Shown piece by piece: positions 1-5,263 of a DNA stretch of 6,501 bases. Positions within the stretch are counted from its first letter, which is position 1; every line of letters begins with the position of its first letter. The notes beneath the pieces were generated by a model, which saw only the letters and a list, made by a program, of their open reading frames with translations, was not told where the DNA came from and made no database searches. The translations under genes were made by a program, and so were the position numbers. This DNA comes from Rhodospirillales bacterium (GTDB lineage Bacteria; Pseudomonadota; Alphaproteobacteria; Acetobacterales; Acetobacteraceae), in contig JAGWOU010000108.1 of NCBI GenBank assembly GCA_028870815.1, positions 1 to 6,501 of the forward strand. The letters are read 5' to 3'.

Positions 1-735
1 GCCGTCCAAATCCAGCACCTTCACCGGCATATTCACGCTGGCTTTGCCCTGCTCCACGCGGCCGGTCAGCACCCGGCCCAGAAAGGTGTCGGATTCGAGA
101 ATCGTGGCGACCATGGCGAAGGGCGCGTCCACATCCAGCGCCGGGGCAGGCACATGCTTCAGGATCAGCTCGAACAGCGGGGTCAGGCTTTCGCGCGGGT
201 CGTTCAGGTCGGCCACGGCCCAGCCCTGGCGGCCGGAGGCGAACAGCATCGGGAAGTCCAACTGCTCCTCATTCGCGTCCAGCGAGGCGAACAGGTCGAA
301 CATTTCGTTATGCACATCGTCCGGGCGAGCGTCGCCGCGGTCGATCTTGTTCACCACCACGATTGGTTTCAGGCCACGGGCCAGCGCCTTGCCGAGCACG
401 AATTTGGTCTGCGGCAGCACGCCCTCGGCGGCATCCACCAGGATCACGGCGCCATCCACCATGCTCAGAATACGCTCAACCTCGCCGCCGAAATCGGCGT
501 GGCCTGGGGTGTCGACGATGTTGATGCGCACATCGTTCCAAACCACGGAGGCAACCTTCGCCAGAATCGTGATGCCACGCTCTTTTTCCAGGTCGTTGCG
601 GTCCAGCGCGCGCTCGGCCACCGCCTGGTGAGCGGCGAAAGCACCGGATTGCTTCAGCAGCTGGTCGGTGAGGGTGGTTTTGCCATGGTCAACATGGGCG
701 ATGATGGCGATATTGCGGATTTTCGGCGCGGACAT
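1..735 (-). CDS. typA: Translational GTPase TypA/BipA, N-terminal part (3' end beyond the window)
   Basis: TypA/BipA is an EF-G-like GTPase that binds the ribosome and supports 50S assembly and translation under stress or low temperature. The minus strand reads open from an ATG at 735 to the left edge, giving 245 codons. The family is about 600 residues, so roughly 40% is present and the stop is outside. All GTPase motifs are visible: P-loop AHVDHGKTT at residues 13-21, switch I ERGITI at 52-57, DTPGH at 75-79, NKID at 129-132, and a G5-like FASGRQGW at 165-172. The segments KFVLGKALARGLKPIVVVNK and the SGRQGW stretch are typical of TypA rather than EF-G, LepA or IF-2. From about residue 205 the EF-Tu-like domain II begins (FLGRVLTGRVEQG at 218-230). 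Start choice: it is the only Met before the conserved KIRNIAIIAHVDHG block, and an AGGTAG lies 7 nt upstream (743-748). Identification is firm. The gene is transcribed away from the rest of the window. Confidence 0.95.
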   Translation of the reverse strand, partial: MSAPKIRNIAIIAHVDHGKTTLTDQLLKQSGAFAAHQAVAERALDRNDLEKERGITILAKVASVVWNDVRINIVDTPGHADFGGEVERILSMVDGAVILVDAAEGVLPQTKFVLGKALARGLKPIVVVNKIDRGDARPDDVHNEMFDLFASLDANEEQLDFPMLFASGRQGWAVADLNDPRESLTPLFELILKHVPAPALDVDAPFAMVATILESDTFLGRVLTGRVEQGKASVNMPVKVLDLDG

Positions 736-742
736 CTGAACA

Positions 743-748
743 CTACCT
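743..748 (-). promoter_or_regulatory. Weak ribosome binding site of typA
   Basis: The minus strand reads AGGTAG, with 7 nt between it and the typA ATG at 735. It is a partial match to the anti-Shine-Dalgarno sequence and supports the chosen start. Confidence 0.5.
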
Positions 749-875
749 ATCGAAATGAGCAAACCGGCCAGGCCGGGGCGCTTGGGGTCGCCTCGGTCTG
801 GCCGGGATGCTCGTTGCTGATTTGTGCCCCCGCATAGCGATATTGCGCCGCGAAAGCGAGGGGAAAAACATCATT

Positions 876-914
876 TGCCGGACATGGGTGCCAGACATGG
901 GCGCCGGACATGGC
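876..914. repeat. Three tandem copies of a 13-bp unit upstream of typA
   Basis: On the plus strand, three contiguous 13-bp units occur: tgccggacatggg (876-888), tgccagacatggg (889-901) and cgccggacatggc (902-914). Copy 2 differs from copy 1 at one position and copy 3 at two. The unit length is not a multiple of three and no supported gene covers it, so it is not a protein repeat. It sits about 140-180 nt upstream of the typA start and just past the terminator of the Met-rich gene. It could be an array of binding sites for a regulator of typA or a slippage-derived microrepeat. No function can be read from it. Confidence 0.75.
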
Positions 915-926
915 GCGTTGCACCGG

Positions 927-976
927 AAAAACGGGAATCCCGGCATTGGGCGCCGCGCAGCGCCCAAACCGGGATT
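927..976 (-). terminator. Rho-independent terminator of the Met-rich secreted protein gene
   Basis: An 8-bp outer stem (936-943 with 969-976, aatcccgg/ccgggatt) encloses an 8-bp inner stem (946-953 with 960-967, ttgggcgc/gcgcccaa). The inner stem has a 6-nt loop, and a small ca/a internal bulge separates the stems. All 16 pairs are Watson-Crick. Read on the minus strand, the hairpin begins 8 nt after the TAA stop at 985-987. It is followed, after a CCCG spacer, by a run of five T (plus-strand aaaaa at 927-931). The T-run is short and slightly displaced, but the stem strength and position make termination the natural reading. It separates this gene from typA on the same strand. Confidence 0.8.
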
Positions 977-984
977 AAGCAGGA

Positions 985-1791
985 TTATTGCGGATTTGTG
1001 TTCGTCATGGGGTTCGGGGACATGCCGGTTGCGGCGTTGTGAGACATGCCAGGAGTATTTTGCATGCTGCCCGTGGGGGCGCTTTGGTCATGGGTCACCC
1101 CGCCGCCCTCGGACATGTCTCCCGCGCGGGACGTGGTGTTCACGGACGGCGCCATGGTGCCGACATCTCCATCGTTATCGCCATCCTGATTCGCGCCGTC
1201 GCCCTGATATATGCGGTTGTTGCTGGACATGCCGCTGCCGGAGGACATGCCATTATTGGATGACATGTCTTGCCCAGGCTCCATATTCTGCATGGCCATA
1301 TGCGTTTCCTGGGCGGCGGTGGCGTAATCGCCGGTCTCAACCGCATGGCGCGCCCGCTGCACGGCCATCACACCCGGGGACTGATCGAGTGAAGAGGCGG
1401 AGTTGGCATCCACGCTGCGGGTGAGCATGCGGGTTTCAGCGTGGGAAAGGGCTGATTCCGCGCGCATTTTGTCGTGATGCGCGATGGCGTGCTCGGCCAT
1501 ATGCAGATAGACGCGCGGGCCCGCATTTTCCGGCATGCCCTCATGGTGCGCCCAGTGGTGCGAGGGGTTCATCATGCCTTCACCCGCGGCTGTTTGACTC
1601 ATGCCGGAGCTGGACATTCCGTTGGACGATTGATCGCTAGGAGCCATGTTGCCGGGAGACATTCCAGGCTGCGAGTTCGCGGGGGCGCTCACCGCGCCGG
1701 TGGGGGCGGGGCTCGACATCGTATTGGTTTGGGCAAAGGCAGCGCCGCCAGTCATTAAAAGAGCGGCTGATGCCATCCAGATATTACGCAT
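985..1791 (-). CDS. Exported Met/Ser/Gly-rich low-complexity protein with a His-rich helical core, function unknown
   Basis: I do not recognise a named family. The 268-residue product starts with a clear Sec signal peptide, with a hydrophobic stretch at about 6-19 and an AFA|QT cleavage site at 20/21. It should therefore be periplasmic or extracellular. The mature protein has three parts: a Met/Ser/Pro/Gly/Asn-rich disordered arm (about 21-75), a probably helical core (about 78-170), and a second disordered tail (171-268). The arms carry repeated GMS/GMSS words. The mature part has 24 Met in 248 residues, about 10%. The core has paired histidines (HHWAHH at 78-83, HHD at 105-107) and Ala/His/Glu-rich helices such as YLHMAEHAIAHHDKMRAESA at 95-114. 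An Asp-rich segment at 203-209 (DGDNDGD) resembles the front of a calcium loop but lacks the closing acidic residue. Met and His clusters would suit copper or other metal binding, but that is inference. The start is fixed by AAAGGAGA 6 nt upstream, and the gene ends at its own terminator. Confidence 0.85.
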   Translation of the reverse strand: MRNIWMASAALLMTGGAAFAQTNTMSSPAPTGAVSAPANSQPGMSPGNMAPSDQSSNGMSSSGMSQTAAGEGMMNPSHHWAHHEGMPENAGPRVYLHMAEHAIAHHDKMRAESALSHAETRMLTRSVDANSASSLDQSPGVMAVQRARHAVETGDYATAAQETHMAMQNMEPGQDMSSNNGMSSGSGMSSNNRIYQGDGANQDGDNDGDVGTMAPSVNTTSRAGDMSEGGGVTHDQSAPTGSMQNTPGMSHNAATGMSPNPMTNTNPQ

Positions 1792-1797
1792 GGTAAG

Positions 1798-1805
1798 TCT
1801 CCTTT
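1798..1805 (-). promoter_or_regulatory. Strong Shine-Dalgarno site of the Met-rich protein gene
   Basis: The minus strand reads AAAGGAGA, ending 6 nt before the ATG at 1791. It is the best Shine-Dalgarno match in the window and suggests efficient translation of the secreted protein. Confidence 0.8.
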
Positions 1806-1811
1806 GAACAA

Positions 1812-1833
1812 ATTATGCGGCTTAGTTTGCCGC
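1812..1833 (-). promoter_or_regulatory. Candidate -10 element and overlapping inverted repeat upstream of the Met-rich gene
   Basis: On the minus strand, CATAAT (1812-1817) matches five of six bases of the -10 consensus and would start transcription just upstream of the AAAGGAGA site. A 5-bp inverted repeat gcggc/gccgc (1817-1821 and 1829-1833, 7-nt loop) lies directly upstream, where an operator could sit. No good -35 hexamer is found at 16-18 nt spacing; TTGAAA at 1844-1849 is too far from CATAAT. This is a weak prediction. Confidence 0.25.
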
Positions 1834-1888
1834 TGACTTCCTGTTTCAAGCTGGGACGAGACGGGGCGAGACCAAGGGGCAGGGGCTG

Positions 1889-1907
1889 GAGGCTGTATTA
1901 AAGCCTC
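1889..1907. repeat. Small inverted repeat in the divergent intergenic region
   Basis: gaggct (1889-1894) and agcctc (1902-1907) form a perfect 6-bp inverted repeat around an AT-rich 7-nt loop, gtattaa. It lies about 50 nt upstream of the transglycosylase start in a 168-nt spacer between divergent genes. It could be an operator or a leader hairpin. There is no following T-run on either strand, so a terminator is unlikely. Otherwise I see nothing clear in 1834-1959, and no convincing promoter for the plus-strand gene. Confidence 0.35.
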
Positions 1908-1959
1908 GTCACAACCGGCGGATTCGATTACAAAAGGCACAGGCTTCACTGGGATAGGC

Positions 1960-2658
1960 ATGAAATTCCGCATCGCTCTTGGCGCGCTGGTTTTGGGCGC
2001 CGCGCCGGCCATGGCTGATATGCCGGATGGCGCCGCCTGCGCGGCGGCGGGCCACGCTGCCGAGCTTGCCGATGCGTTGCCGCCCAATCTGCTGCTTTCC
2101 ATCGGCATGGTGGAAAGCGGCCGGGATGACGTGCTGACCGGACGCTTTGCCCCCTGGCCCTGGACGGTGAATGTCGACGGCAACGGCCAGTATTTTAACA
2201 GCGAACAGGATGCCGAGGCTTTTGTCCGGCTGGCGGAAGCCTCGGGCGCACGGGACATAGATGTGGGCTGTTTCCAGGTGAGCCTGGAATATCATCCAGA
2301 TGCCTTCGCCTCGCTGGACGATGCCTTCAACCCGGCCAGCAATGCCGCTTATGCCGCCCAGTACCTAACCCAGCTAAAGGCGCAGACGGGTTCCTGGAAC
2401 AGCGCCATCGCCGATTACCATTCGGCGATGCCCGATCTTGGCCTGCCATACCAACGCAAGGTGCTCGCCGCATGGAGGCGTCTTGGCAATCTGCCGCCGG
2501 ACCTCGGAGCCGATATCGACAGCGCGGCCTTCGCGGCGCCGGACCCGGTTGTGGTGCTGCAATCCCCCGAGGCGCGGAAAGTGCATGTTTACGCTATTAA
2601 TGAGTCGCAAAGCGCGGCGTGGCAGCCAGGGATGCCGCATGTCATAGACAATCCGTGA
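1960..2658 (+). CDS. Periplasmic lytic transglycosylase (SLT-domain protein)
   Basis: The 232-residue product looks like a lysozyme-fold lytic transglycosylase, which would cleave the MurNAc-GlcNAc bond of peptidoglycan in the periplasm. Residues 1-19 are a signal peptide (hydrophobic core, then PAMA|D). The SLT domain follows: LLLSIGMVESGRDD (44-57) holds the probable catalytic Glu52. PWPWTVNVDGNGQYF (65-79) is an insertion I associate with a proteobacterial SLT subgroup. DVGCFQVSLEYHPDAF (101-116) corresponds to the GxxQ motif, and NPASNAAYAAQYLTQL (124-139) and SWNSAIADYHS (145-155) are the usual downstream helices. Cys27 and Cys104 could form a disulfide. The last 55 or so residues are a Pro/Ala-rich tail without a recognised domain. 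There is no lipobox, so it should be soluble. The start matches the signal peptide, with a modest GGGA 5 nt upstream (1951-1954). It is divergent from the Met-rich gene and 60 nt ahead of the LysRS gene on the same strand. VirB1-like or flagellar specialisation cannot be decided from the sequence. Confidence 0.85.
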   Translation: MKFRIALGALVLGAAPAMADMPDGAACAAAGHAAELADALPPNLLLSIGMVESGRDDVLTGRFAPWPWTVNVDGNGQYFNSEQDAEAFVRLAEASGARDIDVGCFQVSLEYHPDAFASLDDAFNPASNAAYAAQYLTQLKAQTGSWNSAIADYHSAMPDLGLPYQRKVLAAWRRLGNLPPDLGADIDSAAFAAPDPVVVLQSPEARKVHVYAINESQSAAWQPGMPHVIDNP

Positions 2659-2699
2659 GGCCAAAAACCAGCCCCGGCAGTTGCAGGAGCAAATTTCCG

Positions 2700-2709
2700 G
2701 CTCTAGAGC
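2700..2709. repeat. Perfect 10-bp palindrome just upstream of the LysRS start
   Basis: gctctagagc (2700-2709) is a perfect palindrome ending 9 nt before the LysRS ATG, in the 60-nt gap after the transglycosylase gene. It could be a small operator, or it could be chance. No other regulatory element or terminator hairpin is evident in the gap. Confidence 0.3.
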
Positions 2710-2718
2710 AGGCTCACC

Positions 2719-4305
2719 ATGAGCGAAAACACCAATACCTCCCAGCTGAGCTGGCCCTTCCGTGAAGCCGAACGCATTGCCGAGCGGCTGAAACAGAAAG
2801 GCAAGACCGAGGCGCTGTTCGAGACGGGCTATGGCCCCTCCGGCCTGCCGCATATCGGCACGTTCGGCGAGGTGGCGCGTACCAGCTGGGTGCGCAAGGC
2901 GTTCACGGAGCTGACGGGGCTGAAGTCCCGCCTGCTGGCGTTTTCGGACGATATGGATGGCCTGCGCAAGGTGCCGGACAATGTGCCGAACAAGGAGATG
3001 CTGCGCGAGTTTCTGGGCAAGCCGCTGACGCGCATCCCCGACCCGTTCGGCAAGTTTGAGAGCTTCGGCGCCCATAACAACAACATGCTGCAGGACTTCC
3101 TGCGCGCCTTCGGGTTTGAGTTCGAGTTCGCCTCCGCCAGCGATTATTATGCCTCCGGCCGGTTCGATGCGGCTTTGCTGCATGTGCTGAAGCATCATGA
3201 CGAGATCGTGCAGATCATCCTCCCGACGCTGGGGGCGGAGCGCAAGGCGACCTATTCACCGATCCTGCCCATCCATCCGCGTACGGGCATCGTGATGCAG
3301 GTGCCCATCGACAAGGTGGATGCCGAGCACGGCACCGTGCTCTGGACCGACCCGGAAAGCGGCATCAGGTTCGAGACTTCCGTGCTGGGTGGCAATGCCA
3401 AGCTGCAATGGAAGGCGGACTGGGCGATGCGCTGGTACGCGCTGGACGTTGATTACGAGATGTCCGGCAAGGACCTCATCGATTCCGTGAAGCTCTCTTC
3501 CACAATTTGCCGAGCACTGGGCAAGGAGCCGCCGCTGAACCTGACCTACGAGCTGTTCCTGGACGATAAGGGCCAGAAGATCAGCAAGTCCAAGGGCAAT
3601 GGGCTTTCCATCGAGCAATGGCTGACCTATGCGCCGAAGGAGAGTTTGGCGCAGTTCATGTATCATGCGCCGCAGCGGGCCAAGAAGCTGTTCTTTGATG
3701 TGATCCCCCGCTCGACGGATGATTACATCAATTACGTTGCGGCCCTGCCCACGGCGGAGAAGCCGCATGACAATCCGGCCTGGCATATTCATGGCGGGGT
3801 GCTGCCCAACCATGCGGGCTCGCCGATCAGCTTCACTATGCTGTTGAACCTTGCCTCGGTGAGCAATGCGGACAGCGCCGAGATGCTCTGGGGTTTCATC
3901 CGTGCCTATATGCCGGAGATCAACGCCGAGAGCTTCCCGTTCCTGGCGGAGCTGGTGCATTACGCCGTGGCCTATAACCGCGATTTCGTGGCGCCCAAGC
4001 GCCAGTACCGCGCGCCGAGTGCCGCCGAACGCGCGGCGCTGGAGGATTTGCGGGACCGGCTGGCCAGCGGCAAGGAGGCTGAATACCCCGGCGACACCCA
4101 GGCCGAGCGGTTGCAGAACCTGGTTTATGCCGTGGGCAAAGAGCAGGACTTCAAACCCCTGAAGGCGTGGTTCGACTGCCTTTACCAAGTGCTGCTGGGC
4201 ACCCAGGAAGGACCGCGCTTTGGCGGGTTCATTGCACTTTATGGCGTGGAGCGGACGATTGCGCTGATCGAGATGTGCCTGGCTCGCCAGGAGGCGGCGG
4301 CCTGA
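2719..4305 (+). CDS. lysK: Class I lysyl-tRNA synthetase
   Basis: The enzyme attaches lysine to tRNA(Lys) with ATP in the cytoplasm (EC 6.1.1.6). It belongs to the class I, archaeal-type LysRS family, which is unrelated in fold to the class II LysS of most bacteria but is known in many Alphaproteobacteria. The 528-residue length fits the family. The HIGH motif is PHIGT at 44-48, after the characteristic ETGYGPSGL (35-43). The conserved SDDMDGLRKVPDNVP block spans 76-90. The KMSKS motif is KISKS at 287-291, followed by KGNGLSIEQWL. The C-terminal part (from about residue 340) is the helical anticodon-binding region. No catalytic motif is missing. The ATG at 2719 has a partial site AGCAGG 6 nt upstream, and the ETGYGPSG block lies at a normal distance from it. 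The stop is only 4 nt before the membrane-protein start, so the two are probably co-transcribed and translationally coupled. No class II LysRS is visible here, so whether this is the only LysRS is unknown. Confidence 0.96.
   Translation: MSENTNTSQLSWPFREAERIAERLKQKGKTEALFETGYGPSGLPHIGTFGEVARTSWVRKAFTELTGLKSRLLAFSDDMDGLRKVPDNVPNKEMLREFLGKPLTRIPDPFGKFESFGAHNNNMLQDFLRAFGFEFEFASASDYYASGRFDAALLHVLKHHDEIVQIILPTLGAERKATYSPILPIHPRTGIVMQVPIDKVDAEHGTVLWTDPESGIRFETSVLGGNAKLQWKADWAMRWYALDVDYEMSGKDLIDSVKLSSTICRALGKEPPLNLTYELFLDDKGQKISKSKGNGLSIEQWLTYAPKESLAQFMYHAPQRAKKLFFDVIPRSTDDYINYVAALPTAEKPHDNPAWHIHGGVLPNHAGSPISFTMLLNLASVSNADSAEMLWGFIRAYMPEINAESFPFLAELVHYAVAYNRDFVAPKRQYRAPSAAERAALEDLRDRLASGKEAEYPGDTQAERLQNLVYAVGKEQDFKPLKAWFDCLYQVLLGTQEGPRFGGFIALYGVERTIALIEMCLARQEAAA
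4289..4294 (+). promoter_or_regulatory. Shine-Dalgarno-like AGGAGG inside the lysK 3' end
   Basis: A perfect AGGAGG lies in the last codons of lysK. It is 15 nt before the TTG at 4310, which is longer than usual. The first in-frame ATG downstream is about 60 codons later and would delete a membrane segment, so TTG 4310 is preferred. CTG 4319 is a less likely alternative. Translation may depend partly on re-initiation by ribosomes finishing lysK. Confidence 0.5.
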
Positions 4306-4309
4306 GTCC

Positions 4310-5263
4310 TTGCGCAGGCTGCTAAAGTTTCTGCCGCCCATTTTCGGGCTTCTGCTGCTCGTCGCCATTGTCTTTGGGCTGCACAGGGTCTTGGAGAAGG
4401 TTGGCTTGGCCGCGATATTCGCGGCCTTTTTGGCGACGCCGTTCTGGGATGTGGTGCGCGCCGTGGGGTTGTTGGCGGCGTCCATCTGCATCATGGCGGC
4501 GTATGATCTGCCGGGAGTATTCTTCGCCCGGCGTGGCGGGGGCAGCCCGCATCTGCCTTATCCCAGCATTGGGCTGGCCTCTTTCTGCGCCTATGCGCTG
4601 AGCCATGTGCTGGGCGCCACGGCGCTGACGGCCGCTGCCATACGCTTGCGGTTTTATGCGCATTGGGATGTGCCGCCTGGCGGCATCGCGCGGATTGTGG
4701 CCCTTTCCGGCAGCAGCTTCACCTTGGGCGTGCTGAGTCTGCTTGGCACGCTGTTGCTGGCGGACCCTTCCTCGGTGCCGTTGCCGGGAGCACTGGAGTC
4801 TGGCCTGCTGCGCGCGCTTGGCCTGGCGCTGCTGGCGGTGCCGGTGTTTTACGTGCTGGGGGCGCGCAAGCGGGACGCGGTGGTGGTGCTCGGCAAGCGC
4901 ATCGCCTTGCCGGGGGCGCGGATCGCCCTGGCGCAGATCGTCACGTCTTGCCTCGATATCTGTTGCGCCTGCGCCATTCTGCATGCCGTGCTGCCGGCCG
5001 CGCAGGGGCTTACTTACACAACCACCCTAAGCCTGTATCTGGGCGCGTTCGCCGCCGGCGTGCTCTCGGGCCTGCCCGGCGGGGTGGGCGTGTTTGATTC
5101 CGTGCTGCTGCTGGGGTTTTCCGGCTATTTGCCCGCCGCCCAGGCGCTGGGGGCCATTTTGTTGTTCCGCGTCATGTACTTTCTTACCCCGGCATGCTTG
5201 GCCGGGTTATGTTACGCAGGGCACGAGCTCTGGATATATGCCTCAAGGAACCGCAAACCATGA
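4310..5263 (+). CDS. MprF-flippase-like integral membrane protein (lysylphosphatidylglycerol synthase TM region / UPF0104)
   Basis: The 317-residue protein is almost entirely hydrophobic, with about 7-8 membrane segments (roughly 8-25, 47-66, 85-106, 127-150, 165-184, 207-230, 238-256, and one or two in 262-303). Conserved-looking signatures match what I know of the membrane half of MprF and its UPF0104/YbhN relatives. These are AYALSHVLGATALTAAAIRL (94-113) followed by RFYAHWDV (114-121), the SCLDICCACAILHAVLP stretch (213-229), and SGLPGGVGVFDSVLLL (253-268) followed by LLFRVMYFLTP (284-294). In MprF this half flips aminoacyl-phosphatidylglycerol across the membrane, while a cytosolic C-terminal domain makes it from aminoacyl-tRNA. 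That synthase domain is absent: the protein ends about 15 residues after the last membrane segment. The function is therefore a lipid flippase-like role by inference, and the substrate is unknown. It starts with TTG 4 nt after lysK and overlaps the aldehyde dehydrogenase start by ATGA at 5260-5263, so it lies mid-operon. Only the start is uncertain, since the frame is long and coherent. Confidence 0.85.
   Translation: MRRLLKFLPPIFGLLLLVAIVFGLHRVLEKVGLAAIFAAFLATPFWDVVRAVGLLAASICIMAAYDLPGVFFARRGGGSPHLPYPSIGLASFCAYALSHVLGATALTAAAIRLRFYAHWDVPPGGIARIVALSGSSFTLGVLSLLGTLLLADPSSVPLPGALESGLLRALGLALLAVPVFYVLGARKRDAVVVLGKRIALPGARIALAQIVTSCLDICCACAILHAVLPAAQGLTYTTTLSLYLGAFAAGVLSGLPGGVGVFDSVLLLGFSGYLPAAQALGAILLFRVMYFLTPACLAGLCYAGHELWIYASRNRKP
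5244..5249 (+). promoter_or_regulatory. Ribosome binding site of the aldehyde dehydrogenase gene
   Basis: AAGGAA lies 10 nt before the ATG at 5260, inside the end of the membrane-protein gene. A second in-frame ATG at 5266 would be 16 nt away, so 5260 is preferred. The ATGA overlap with the upstream stop supports coupled translation. Confidence 0.55.

Noticed and set aside
154..837. A plus-strand frame of 227 codons opposite typA
   Set aside because: The minus strand encodes TypA with all GTPase motifs, so this frame is its shadow.
743..967. A possible 74-codon small protein between typA and the Met-rich gene on the minus strand
   Set aside because: Its start lies inside the terminator hairpin, it runs through the 13-bp repeats in a non-repeating frame, it ends at the typA ribosome binding site, and its Arg/Pro-rich composition looks non-coding.
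994..1275. The repeated ggacatg/gacatgcc words across the Met-rich gene as a possible DNA repeat family
   Set aside because: Inside the gene they follow the reading frame and simply encode recurring Met-Ser pairs (CATGTC on the minus strand), so protein composition explains them.
1835..1849. TTGAAA or GGAAGT upstream of the Met-rich gene as a -35 element (including a stress ECF-sigma type)
   Set aside because: TTGAAA pairs only with a poor -10 (ACTAAG) at 17 nt. GGAAGT differs from the GGAAC core and has no matching CGTT element at the right distance.
1747..2258. Minus-strand frames crossing the divergent intergenic region and the transglycosylase signal peptide
   Set aside because: They are antisense to the transglycosylase, have no ribosome binding site or motif, and conflict with the clear divergent arrangement.
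2374..3198. A 274-codon minus-strand frame spanning the transglycosylase end and lysK start
   Set aside because: It is antisense to two well-supported genes and crosses their intergenic gap, with no family features.
3256..4494. A 412-codon open frame on the minus strand opposite lysK and the start of the membrane-protein gene
   Set aside because: It lies opposite a fully convincing LysRS gene, has biased composition (many Arg, His, Gln and Leu) and no motif. Long antisense frames are expected in GC-rich genes.
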